A DNA stretch of 63,707 nt, from contig KN834810.1 of NCBI GenBank assembly GCA_000827265.1, positions 218,904 through 282,610 of the forward strand. Direction: 5' to 3'. A model generated the notes under the pieces. It ran no database searches. It worked only from the letters and a program-made list of their open reading frames with translations, and was not told the DNA's origin. Positions 52,016 through 63,707 of the stretch are shown here, piece after piece. Positions within the stretch are counted from its first letter, which is position 1, and the number at the start of each line of letters is the position of its first letter. Origin of the DNA: Collybiopsis luxurians FD-317 M1 (Eukaryota; Basidiomycota; Agaricomycetes; Agaricales; Omphalotaceae). The position numbers and the translations under genes were made by a program.

Positions 52016-53571
52016 ATTTCCTCAGTCTTCCCTCAGATAAAAACTGTTTAATAGCTTCATTTGTGAACAGTCCATGTATAACTATACTGTATCAATACAA
52101 CTATAAGTTCCCGTAATGTGTAATGCCCTCCTCTGAACTTTGTCATTTCATATTTCATAATGCATAAAAAGCCTTCAGAACTCTAGTTCTGTGAGTCTGT
52201 AATGCCACTTCTTAGCCAGTTCTAACCTTTTGTTCATCTTTGGTAGCTGTAGCGCCTTCACACAGAACTGCTCCATGTTATGATTCCGGAATGAAATGAA
52301 GACGTCGCCTTGCAGTAGATTTGGCCATTTTCCCACAATCACACAGTTCTCTTTATATCAACATTTTTTCCCCATCCATGGACTTGTCACTTCTTTTGTG
52401 ACATTTGTTATGTACGTGACCTTCTCGACTCCTATCCTCTGCTTCCCTTCCATGCCCGTCCATGCTTTTTTGCTTTTTTCTTGGTATTTGTTCCTTTTAT
52501 TTGACCATCCTTGCTCTTTCGTCCCCGTTTCACATTCCTGTCCTTGAACCTTCTCGGCGTCAGCTTTTGCAGTCTATGTCTAATGTTAGAAATATGAAAC
52601 AAAGGCGAGATCAATATCACATACCTTGGGTGATCCCGACACAATATTAGTAGAGTCAGATATGTAAAGCATGGATCTCTTTGCAAGGTTGTAAGATACA
52701 TGCGCCGCACCAGACAAACTGATTTTCAACACCCTCAAGGTCAACAACTGGTCTACTACTAGTGGGATAGGTATACTTAGTAAGGCAAGTGAAAATACAT
52801 ATGGCAAGCTCAATGCTTACTGCTCGAATACAGCTAGTTTTTTGTTCCTCCTATATTGGCCCAGCAGATGGTCTCAGTCTTCTCCTTGTTGAATCAACAG
52901 TTGGGTGAATCCATTGCCACTATGATACATACTATAATACTGCACATCAATGTTTGGAAGACTTGGAAAGGATGATCTTCAATGTATTGGCATTGACAAA
53001 TATGATGGTGAGATTGTAAGCATCCGGACTCGTGCTTGCTGCGCGCAATGACTTACCCCTCAAGTTATAGCAACCATTTAAGAATGTATTCTGAATATAG
53101 TCCCAGACTTCACACTGATAAGAATGGACTCGGAAAGTTACCGAAACTCCGTCAAACCTTGTTCTCTTAAACAAGGCTTGGCTCGATTACAGGTTGCCTC
53201 AGCTTCTGAGATTTTGAATGTTGCTCAGAGCAGATTAATAGAATAAACGGACAGTGAAAGTTTCCGAAGCGATGCACTTTTACCTTGAGGCTTGCATGAA
53301 TAAATTCCCTTCATCTCAGCATTGCCTGATCTTCAGATTTTCCCACCACCATCAAGTTTCTTCAAAGCATGTAATGCTCGTCTCAACATCTGGATCTCAA
53401 AATATAGCTCGCTAACAGGCAGGATGAATGGTACGTAAGTAACACTTATCAAATTACCAGGGCGACCAAAAATCCTAGAAGCTAATATACACATAACCAG
53501 CGCCACAATGACATACAATAAACCGATAAATCTTACAAGACATCCATAAATCCAATACCAGCTCGTCCAAC
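52016..53571. other. Intergenic, no gene recognised
   Basis: 3' flanks of NLR-2 (+) and the amylase (-) meet here. AT-rich; several short frames without known motifs. No RNA gene, LTR end or TIR pair seen. Confidence 0.35.
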
Positions 53572-55908
<2,337 letters not shown>

Positions 55909-56269
55909 GGTCTACAGTTTACAGGACGTTGCGCGAGGGAGGTGGTGGCTGGGAAAGGAAAGGTAAGGAAAGGCAAGGTTTATTACCGGCTTGAAAAGGG
56001 CGGTGAAAGCTATAAATCCAATGACGTCGATCGATACATACCGTCATCGAAGCGCGTCACTAATCTAAATTCAAAAAAAAGCCTATATTTGGTTAATTAT
56101 ATTGCTAAGTACTGCGTACCAGACTGACTTCAAACCTACAAGGCCATCCATTCCTGCGGTTAGAGTTGGTGATACAAACTAATCTTCAAACCGACATAAC
56201 TTATGTCGTTCGAATACAATCCTCCATCTTAACTGTCTCCAAATTATTGATCCCTTCAACGCCCAATTC
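55909..56269. other. Amylase promoter and start of duplicated segment
   Basis: Upstream flank of the amylase. The stretch 56195-56245 (ATCCTCCATCTTAACTGTCT) recurs at 58969-58995, showing a further small duplicated block. Confidence 0.4.
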
Positions 56270-56860
56270 TCTCAGCACCGTCCTTTACTACAGCTTTACC
56301 TATTATCCTTCTTCCTTCAAAATCTGCCACCGCACCGCAAAGCACAATGTTTTTCTTTATCAAGCCGGCACGTTCTGATACTTGATCCTAACGACAATCC
56401 CAATAAGATCGAGTTCAGGACCGAGGGAGTAGTGTCAGACGATGCCGGAGAATCGAGTGAGGTTTGCGCAGGCATCACATTGTCTGATGCGGGTCGAGTT
56501 CATGCACCTGAACGTCGTAGGTGATGTAGGCAGTCCTTCGATAACGTTTGTGCAATCCTTTCCTCGACGTATTAACCATCAAACCCTCCCTACGCTCCAC
56601 TTGCCCATACTCCTTGAACGTCTCATTTGGCGAGCCACGCCGTCGCGAAGTTGGTCGGTATTGAAGCCGACAGCGACGAAGCGGATTCTGCGGCCGATAA
56701 CAATGAGCTTAAGGATCTTTGGTCTTCTTCATTCAAAGAATGATGCCAGCTGGCAAGGAAATCGAACGGAGTCGGCCCAGAAGCCTAATAAGTGTCCATG
56801 GTACTCCTCTGCAGCCCCGGGACGGCTCCGGCGATTTTGACAGTAGATAGAGGGTGCTGG
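56270..56860 (-). pseudogene. Decayed copy B of the unrecognised duplicated gene
   Basis: Similar to copy A over about 370 bases and to copy C over a shorter part. Minus-strand remnants include KEYGQVERREGLM and YSLGPELDLIGIVVRI, the latter matching LGPQLDLVGILDRI in copy A. Frames are interrupted. Function not recognised. Confidence 0.5.
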
Positions 56861-57936
56861 GGTGGGAAAGGAGGTGTTGAAAGGAGTTCAATTGGTTGTA
56901 GTCTTGATCTTGACTTTGCTTGAGCTACGAGATCGTGAGACGCACGTTCGAGCAAGAGCTGTGGAATAGGCTCAGGCACCTACGCAAACCGGATCTTTTT
57001 TTTCGTCTGGAGTAGGACACGGCACTGTTCATCAAGCCATCCAGATTTTTCGGAAGAAATTATCCGCTCGTGTTCAGCAACTCCGCTGGCGGTTGGAGAA
57101 GGAGGAACAGATGACGATTGCTCACCAGATGTTATTGGATCTGGTGGATCAAGGCTGGTGTCAATAGCAGACGAAGAGGATATCGGCGTTCTGCGGTAGC
57201 AAATGGAAGTGAAATATCCAAAGTTCCATCAGTGGCAGATACAAGTAACAGTCTGGAAGCAGGATTCAGTGTCGGCTAATTAGATAAACCTGTAACTCAC
57301 CCTAGGCTCACCAGTTCTCTTCTCCATAGATGTTGAGTCTCCTAGGCACAATACGTGACAGAAAAACATCACCAATTGACATCGTGTCCACCCATCTCTG
57401 CTCATAAGTTCCTCCCAGCTGTACACGTTCGTTACTATCTGAGATGACCGCCATGAAGATTTGAATATTTGGTCTCAAATTGCGAGCTGCGAAAGGAGAC
57501 GTGTTACTGTGAGGTAAATTGCAAACTCAGTAACGGTTTTGGATCAAATTGAAGGCAAGAACGTACGGATTGGACTAGGCAAAAAGCAAGTGACTCCAAA
57601 GTCAAAAAGACCTAGAGGCAGCATTCTTGCTCTTCTTGCACCGGTACATAACTAAAGAAGCGGATGAGTCAATATGGACGTTGGAAGTAAGTGGTGACAA
57701 AGTGTGAATGCGCCTCACAATAGTCACATGTACAAGTTGCTTTTTGGTTATGAACGTCCTCCATACGCGCCCTGCACTTGCAACATTTCTGTTGGTGACC
57801 TTGCCTTTGGCAATACCCTCCGCTGCCCTCCGCCATAAAGCTTTAAAGCTTCATAAACGTTTCACACGTGTGGCTCGGTCAGTGCATAAAAAGGTTTGCT
57901 TGAGTTACTTTCTCTATTGCAGAGCCCAGCTGTGAC
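56861..57936. other. Degenerate sequence without recognised gene
   Basis: Contains short coding-like scraps (for example 57065-57160, +) broken by stops. I cannot assign any of them. Confidence 0.3.
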
Positions 57937-58212
57937 GCACTTTCAGCTGCCAAACAGTTTCATTCTGTGGAGAAATACAGACATAGAAAGTAATGAGCAA
58001 GCTGATCAACAGGTCTGGCTTGATTTAGAACCATTCTTTCTTGCACTCGGCTTTCACTCTTGGGTTTATTCATATTACGGCTTGATGGACACTGTGACAC
58101 CAGATAAGGACATTCCAGCGCAAAACGGTAACAAATTTATACTTGAAAACATTTGTGAATCTGGACCGGGGAGTTTAGGTGAGGTCATCCCAAGGTTGAT
58201 TCATTGGTGTTA
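57937..58212 (+). pseudogene. N-terminal fragment of a protein-kinase-like gene
   Basis: The frame reads ESNEQADQQVWLDLEPFFLA then GLMDTVTPDKDIPAQNGNKF and ILENICESGPGSLGE. This pattern (LDLEPFF, PDKDIPA.NG, FxLENIC.SGPGS) resembles the N-terminal part of kinase-like proteins common in Agaricomycetes. That is recall of a family pattern, not a search. The frame ends at 58212 without a kinase core, so it is a fragment. Confidence 0.4.
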
Positions 58213-58546
58213 ATTCTATGAGAGATTGTAAGGGCTCACTTCATACTGGAATGGTTCACCTTCATTGAGGAGACAAAACAATGGGAAGGTTGTTGAAACA
58301 TACATGGAGGATAGGGCTCAGAGTTGGGTAGACTGTAGCATATACAATCCTCCACATGGGACTCAGCGGGAAACTGCATCGCCATTTCAAAATCAATCAG
58401 TTGCACCCGAGGTCATTGGATAGGTATTTTTCTGACCAATAATGATTCAGATGCCCACTGGATGACAAAGTTGTCTCCAAAAGTGCAAGATAAAATAAAG
58501 CTCAATCAACTTACACAATGAGCAATTCAATTTTTATGAAGGAAGG

Positions 58547-58894
58547 CTAACCCTGATAATAAGCTCGAGAACATGGATACCAGAATCTCGACAATAAACA
58601 TTCCTCAAGGGTTTGCATGTGCAAGTTGAGAATATCACTGACTGAATTCTGAGGTACCAGTTTTGAGTAGAGCATGGTCAATGATGGACCGGATAAAGGA
58701 AAAACTCCAAATACTATGTCAGCCAGGAATATTTCACGGATCAATGACAGTGTATGGTTGGCGGTACAGGTAGCTAGGGCTGGGCCACACACCCTACAAA
58801 GTATCTGCAGTTGATCTCTCCCTTCGTCACCAATGACCACGGCTTGGTTATCTGCATTCAAGAATGGATCGCATAAGGGATTCTTCTTGTGCAT
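58547..58894 (-). pseudogene. Kinase N-lobe-like fragment, opposite strand
   Basis: The minus-strand frame reads ADNQAVVIGDEGRDQLQILC, then CTANHTLSLIREIFLADIVF, GVFPLSGPSL and LVPQNSVSDILNLHMQTLEE. This resembles the N-lobe (beta strands and hinge) of the same kinase-like family as 57937-58212. The catalytic loop is missing. N-terminal and core parts lie on opposite strands. Confidence 0.4.
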
Positions 58895-59487
58895 CAGGAC
58901 AACATGTCAGACCGACTTCAACATTCCTTCGGTCAGAGTTGGCGATAAGCTGACTATGCAGATACGATCCTCCATCTTAACTGTCTCCAAGCCATTGACC
59001 TTGAGTCTGACAGAAGGATTCAATATCGACTGGGTAAATGGACGGCCTGTGACTCACTTTAAACTCATTATTTTGCTTCTCCGTACTCGCTACACCTCTC
59101 ATGCACGCTACACGACGGGAGTAAACTGCAAATTGGACCCTGGATACTCCCCAGCTAAGGGTTGTTCGCTAACTGAGGTGACCGCTTAGAGTTTGCACGT
59201 TCCTGGCCTTTGGGTGGTACTGGCTTGAGATGAACGAGCTGAGAAAGGGGTTGAGTTACTGTAACCACGGATCACGATTTTAGTACGAGCCATGGATCGA
59301 GCTATGCCTTAGAAGAAGAATTCAATAACCAGGTTCCTTTTACGTGGGATGATGCCTGAGACGCTGGGGTCTTGAATTGATGAGGATGGGGTAGAACATT
59401 AATTGTTTGGCGGGAACCCACAAAGCTGGGCCAATGGATTGGGCGGAAGGCCATGTTATACAGACAAGTTTGTTAAATGACTTAGGT
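58895..59487. other. Decayed duplicated sequence
   Basis: Includes the block 58969-58995 shared with 56215-56245. No intact frame with recognisable content. Confidence 0.35.
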
Positions 59488-59960
59488 CTAAAACAGATAG
59501 AACGTCTTAGGAAGAAGCGTATATGCCAGGTATATGTCCATGTCTATCATCGTAGGCAATCCATTTAGATGGTGCTCCGCCAATGTCTGCCGCACCTGAA
59601 CCATCATATCCTCCCTGCGTTCCACCTGGCCATAGTCCTTGACAAAAATATATTCCACGGCCGCAGACGCGCTTTCTGCGTCGAATCATCCACCAGAAAA
59701 GTGGTTTGCACCGGACGCGAAGGAAAACCTTTGCATACCTTGAAGATATGTCTTTCAACGCGACGGTTTTCGTACCTAAATACAAAAATTTGTCCTTCCT
59801 TGCGAAACCAAAAAAAAAAAATACTCACAAGAATTCGGATCTTAAATTCAACGTATCCTGAGCTCAAACCGCCTTCAGCCTCTCGTCTCCAAGGAAGATC
59901 ATCTTTACCATATCACCCACAAAATGCAGCTACGCAGAACTTTATACCATTGAATCCAAC
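59488..59960 (-). pseudogene. Decayed copy C of the unrecognised duplicated gene
   Basis: Best preserved copy. The minus frame reads YIFVKDYGQVERREDMMVQV and then LNGLPTMIDMDIYLAYTLLP, ending in a TAG at 59490-59488. Upstream exonic scraps include VCKGFPSRPVQTTFLVDD, and a probable intron runs GTGAGT...CGCAAG. It aligns with copy A across about 300 bases. The protein family is not recognised. Confidence 0.5.
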
Positions 59961-60651
59961 GTGCAAATTCAAGACATGGAATGACGACTCCTCTAGAATT
60001 CGGTGTAAGAGGCCGCACTGACCGACTAGGTGAATCTGAGCGACGATGGGAAGTAACAGATGAACGAGACTGCTAGAGCTGGAGGCGGTGATGACCAGGG
60101 GTAAAGCTTTAAGATGCACCGCTGAGCGTTTAGCTGTAGAATCATAGTAGTGAAGACGAGCGATGGCAAATAACGCCTCAAATTGAATTTGTATGGTTGA
60201 GACGTTTGGCCTCCATTCCGATGACATCGTGAGTACGTAAATCTATATGTTACAGCCAATAAAGTCCTCATCGGGGTTCATCGATGTTCAGTTGAAAATA
60301 ATCGCAGTTTGGCAATTCAGATTAAGGACAAGACCGTGCTCACATCGCACAGTGAACGGTGCACGAGCGGGGTATAGCATATCTTCTGCTTGTCATACTA
60401 GTGTCGCTGGGCTTGAAATTGAGCCATGATGTTCGCATGTGCGTTGCAAGATTTGGGAGCAGACTTTTGATGAGATGGAGAATCAAGCTTCAAACGGATT
60501 CTGGGAAGGTTTGGCCGGTGATGGTCATAAGAAAATATACTGTAAGTACAAGATACGGGCGAGGGAGGGACTGAAGCCCGATGCCGGATCTGCGAATTAA
60601 TGATCAATACATACGAGATCCGAATCAAATTATTAATGGTCCGTCAACCCT
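59961..60651. other. Intergenic between copy C and NLR-3
   Basis: No recognised gene. The corresponding interval upstream of NLR-2 is about 270 bases, so this side carries extra unrelated sequence. Confidence 0.35.
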
Positions 60652-60715
60652 GGCATGTGTAACCGTTATAGTGTGACAGTTGCATCTTGAACCTGAACTT
60701 CCATTATCGCCACTC
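60652..60715 (+). promoter_or_regulatory. NLR-3 proximal promoter/5' UTR shared with NLR-2
   Basis: Aligns with 49154-49216 (see there); starts GGCATGTGTAACCGTTATAG and ends CACTC before the ATG. No TATA box is evident in either copy. Confidence 0.55.
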
Positions 60716-62982
60716 ATGTTCGGTCGAGCTCAAGGCTTTTCTATCAACGGTGGCCAGTTCATTTATAATGCTGGTAGTCAGACACCACTAGTCCAAAACC
60801 CCACAATTACATATGAGTAGGCTCTCAAATACCTGGTAATATTCAACTGATATAACTATAATGGTAAGACAAATCAAGTTAAAGACTCCAGTTGCTCCCA
60901 GTGTTTTTACTGGAAGGGATGAATTGGTTGCAGAAGCTGTTCAAAAACTGTGCCAAGATAATCCAACCCACTTAGCTATTCTGGGAGCAGGTGGAATGGG
61001 AAAAACTGCCTTGGCTTTGCATATACTCAAGAATGAACAAGTCAAGGAAAAATTCAAGGACAAAATTTATTTTGTTCCTTGTGAAATGTGCTCAGATGCA
61101 CAAGGCCTCATTCAGATATTGATTCAGACAATGCGGCTATTAATACCAGAGGGAAAGACTGGATATGAAGTGCTAGAGACATATTTTGAATTTTCTCAGA
61201 GCACTATTTTACTGGTGCTTGATAATTTTGAAACACCTTGGAGTTTGGCTGGGGATCAAAGTGCTGTTCACAATGTAGTTGATTTTATATTGAATCAGAG
61301 GAAGGTGTCTGTAATCCTGACCATGAGAGCAGCAGATGGATCAGGGACTGGGATGTGGATCAAATTGGGTGGGGAATCAGGGTTACCTCCACTGCAGTTG
61401 GATGAAGCCAGACAGGCTTTTATGCTGATTTCCAACTCACAAATGGAGGATGTTGAGATATTAGATTGGCTCTTGACACAGGTGGATTTTATGCCTCTTG
61501 CAATCCTTCTGATTGCACAACTCAGAAAGAAACAGCTGACATTGGATACTTTGGTCAAAGAGTGGAAGAATTACAAGACTAAGATGCTGCAGAACAGTAA
61601 GAAAGAAGGTAGACTCACAAGTGTAGCTGTCTCAATTGGTTTATCACTCCAAATGCTGGAAAAACAAAACACAGAATGCATAAGTTTGCTACCAATTTTA
61701 TCATACCTTCCAAATGGAGTACCAATGTGGCAGGAACAGTTAAATAAACTAGTCCCACAAATCAATTATGCTACTGCAAAGATATTAGTCATTCAGCTTC
61801 TTGATCTTGCTTTAATCTATCAAGAAAGTGGAACCCTAAAAATGCTTTCACCAATTCAGGAATATGTACAGATGAAATATCCAGCACAGAAAGAGCATTT
61901 GAACCAAGTAGGGGAATACTATATGGAACTAGTAAAGGACTGTAAGCTGATGAGAAGCAGGGGTCAGTCTATTATTGAACTGCACATAGCAAATATTGTA
62001 AAAATACTTGGGGTGCAAATTCAAAGTGCAGCCAATGAAAGATATTTGAATGCTTGTAACTCAATGTTTGAATACAGTAAATTCTGTTCAGTGACACTAG
62101 CATTGATTGATATTGTGCTGAGGCAGAAGTGGCTCAGAAAGCAGAACAAATTCAAAAAGATAGAACTGAGATTTCAAAGAGGATGCATGTTAAGGTGGAT
62201 GGGCCGATTTGAAGAATCAAAGACAGAAGTAAAAAGAATACAATCTGCACTAAGATCTGATCTAAGAAATGATATGAACCATAATCTGTCAAGAAAGATT
62301 ACAAGAATGAGATTGAAAAGCCAATGCTTTCAGATGTTGGGTGAAATTTCTCAAATGGAGAGTAAATACCCTGAAGCAAGAGAAATGTTTCTGGGTGCAA
62401 AATTTGCATTTGAAAAAATCGGGGACCAACTTGGTGCTGCACAGTGTCTTCAAAGTCTGGGTAATATTTTGCCAATTGAAAACAAATATTTTGAAGCTAG
62501 AGCAATGCTTCTAGAAGCAAAATCTGTGTTTGAGAACATTGGGTACCAGCTTGGTGCTGCGCAGTGTCTTCAGAGTTTGGGTGACATTTGGCAGATGCAA
62601 AGCAAGTACCCTGAAGCCAGAGCAATGCTTCTGGAAGCAAAATCTGCATTTGAAAATTTTGGGTTCCAACTTGGTGCTGCACAGTGCTTTCGAAGTTTGG
62701 GTGATATCTTGCAGATGGAAAACAAATACCCTGAAGCCAGAGCAACACTTCTAGAAGCAAAATCTGCATTTGAAAACTTTGGGGACCAAATTGGTGCTGC
62801 ACAGTGCCTTCGAAGTCTGGGTGACATTTGGCGGATGCAAAACAAATACCCTGAGGCAAGAGCAATGCTTCTGGAAGCAAAATCTATATTTGAAAACACT
62901 GGGAACCAACTTGGTGCTGCACAGTGTCTGAAAAGTCTGGGCAACATTTTGGGAATGGAAAACAAGTATCCTGAAGCCAGAG
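60716..62982 (+). pseudogene. NLR-3: NB-ARC/TPR gene cut by a copia LTR
   Basis: Exon 1 60716-60816 (MFGRAQGFSINGGQFIYNAG ... ITYE), intron 60817-60868 (52 bases, GTAGGC...GGTAAG), exon 2 from 60869 (QIKLKTPVAPSVFTGRDELV). Structure is identical to NLR-2. A later in-frame ATG at 60861 lies inside the intron and is not the start. Walker A GAGGMGKTALALHIL, Walker B ILLVLDNFETPW and sensor VILTMRAADG are intact. Five full 40-residue repeats (62343-62942) and 40 bases of a sixth remain before the copia LTR begins at 62983. The frame then runs through the LTR to a stop at 63135-63137, which would give 789 residues with about 50 LTR-encoded residues. A truncated product is therefore possible. The rest of the gene should lie beyond the window. 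Confidence 0.85.
62343..62982 (+). repeat. Tandem 120-bp TPR repeats of NLR-3 (5 plus partial)
   Basis: Same 40-residue unit as in NLR-2, with higher unit-to-unit likeness (KYPEARAMLLEAKSAFENFG in units 3 and 4 differs at one residue). Variable positions coincide with those of NLR-2. Confidence 0.88.
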
Positions 62983-63160
62983 TGTTGCGCAGGGTTATGG
63001 CGAGGACAACGGAACAGATAGATAGTGTTGTATTTCGTCTACGTACTATACAAGCTTTTATAATAAATATCTATTTTACTAGAATATTCTACGAATATCT
63101 AGAGCACTCCGCAGAGTCGCTCCGAGAACTATTGTAGAATATTCTACAATATTCTCAACA
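62983..63160 (-). mobile_element. 3' LTR of a second, young copia element
   Basis: On the minus strand the LTR starts TGTTGAGAATATTG right after the polypurine tract GAGGGGGAG (63161-63169) and ends CGCAACA at 62983, giving 178 bp. It lies inside repeat 6 of NLR-3. A 5-bp target duplication, if present, should be CAGAG (62978-62982) repeated past the left LTR. It carries a perfect 20-bp palindrome at 63131-63150. Confidence 0.8.
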
Positions 63161-63172
63161 CTCCCCCTCGAC

Positions 63173-63707
63173 TCAAGCAGAGTGCGACATTATTCGGTTG
63201 CGCAAGGATTGGAATGCGGGTCGAGGAAGGGGTTTAGTGAGTATGTCAGCGAGGTTGTCCTCAGAGGCGCAGTGGACAAGTTTTACTTCGTTAGAAGCAA
63301 CTCGTTCACGGACGAAGTGATATCTGATGTCAATATGCTTTGAACGAGCATGAAATACTACATTCTCAGCAAACATCATTGCAGCCTGGTTGTCAACTTG
63401 AATAGTAGTTGGGTTGCTGGTCTGAACACCAAGTTCAGAGCTGAGTTCCCGAAGCCAAATTACTTCGCATGTAGCTCGTGCGAGAGCCATGAATTCAGCT
63501 TCCATAGTAGACAAAGCTACTGTGGGTTGTTTGCGAGAACTCCATGAGACAGGACCATTAGCAAAGAAGGATAAGTATCCAGATATGGAACGACGGTCAA
63601 TGAGGCTGTTGCCCCAGTCTGCGTCGGAATAAGTTTCTAGGTCTCCTTTGCTATGAAAGGTGATGCCGAGTTTGGTAGTACCGCGTAAGTACCGAAAAAC
63701 TCGTTTG
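63173..63707 (-). CDS. copia pol, RNase H end (partial, intact frame)
   Basis: Open from the window edge to TGA at 63175-63173 with no internal stop. The reading is KRVFRYLRGTTKLGITFHSK, ETYSDADWGNSLIDRRSISG, SWSSRKQPTVALSTMEAEFM, QVDNQAAMMFAEN, HIDIRYHFVRERV, DNLADILTKPLPRPAF. These are the RNase H and pol C-terminus of Ty1/copia elements. The RNase H acidic residues (SDAD, MEAE, DNQ) are kept. In contrast to the copia copy at 489-4681 nothing is decayed, so the insertion is probably recent. Confidence 0.9.
   Translation of the reverse strand, partial: KRVFRYLRGTTKLGITFHSKGDLETYSDADWGNSLIDRRSISGYLSFFANGPVSWSSRKQPTVALSTMEAEFMALARATCEVIWLRELSSELGVQTSNPTTIQVDNQAAMMFAENVVFHARSKHIDIRYHFVRERVASNEVKLVHCASEDNLADILTKPLPRPAFQSLRNRIMSHSA

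Noticed and set aside
60861..60872. ATG at 60861 as the NLR-3 start
   Set aside because: It lies in the 52-base intron; comparison with NLR-2 shows the true start at 60716 with a separate first exon.

Overview
The window looks like a nuclear contig of a filamentous basidiomycete, most likely an Agaricomycete. Genes are split by many short GT-AG introns of about 50-60 bases. The gene content includes a seven-helix DUF6534 protein, a NIPA magnesium transporter, calcineurin A, an OSCA/CSC1 channel, a large non-canonical G-alpha, and STAND/NLR-like ATPases with TPR tails. Telomere-type CCCTAA repeats are also present. No species can be named from the sequence. All exon structures were read by eye from splice signals and protein continuity.

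Layout. 1-5047: a decayed Ty1/copia element on the + strand, with its 3' LTR at 4689-5047. Its gag is interrupted by a roughly 488-bp terminal-inverted-repeat element carrying degenerate telomere repeats. 5327-8480 (-): NLR-1, with a pseudo-NTPase module followed by an intact P-loop module and a kinesin-light-chain-type TPR tail; it carries one probable frameshift. 9247-10311 (-): a thaumatin-like secreted protein in ten exons. 11545-13641 (-): DUF6534 seven-TM protein. 15749-18284 (-): calcineurin A. 18963-21243 (+): MFS transporter 1. 21900-23588 (+): NIPA-type Mg transporter. 26859-29395 (+): non-canonical G-alpha.

Metabolic block. 31487-33028 (-) medium-chain polyol dehydrogenase and 33492-34775 (+) short-chain dehydrogenase are head to head. 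37353-39261 (-) type III CoA-transferase and 39770-42358 (+) MFS transporter 2, a paralogue of MFS 1, form a second head-to-head pair. The palindrome CGG-N-CCG occurs three times in the first shared promoter and once in the second. This suggests one Zn2Cys6-regulated catabolic unit, which is inference. 42604-45953 (-): OSCA/CSC1 channel.

Duplicated NLR region, 46-63.7 kb. Two sister NLR-like genes, NLR-2 (49217-51908) and NLR-3 (60716-62982), share promoter, first exon, intron position and tandem 40-residue TPR repeats. Each is preceded by a decayed copy of an unrecognised minus-strand gene. A GH13 alpha-amylase (53572-55908, -) and broken kinase-like fragments lie between them. NLR-3 is cut inside its sixth repeat by an apparently young copia element (LTR 62983-63160; pol to the window end, - strand).

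Most notable: three STAND ATPases share an N-terminal Gly-Gly-x-Phe motif (on its own 101-base exon in two of them); their TPR arrays vary at a few fixed positions; and one carries a dead NTPase copy in front of a live one. Together they look like a fast-changing fungal NLR locus.
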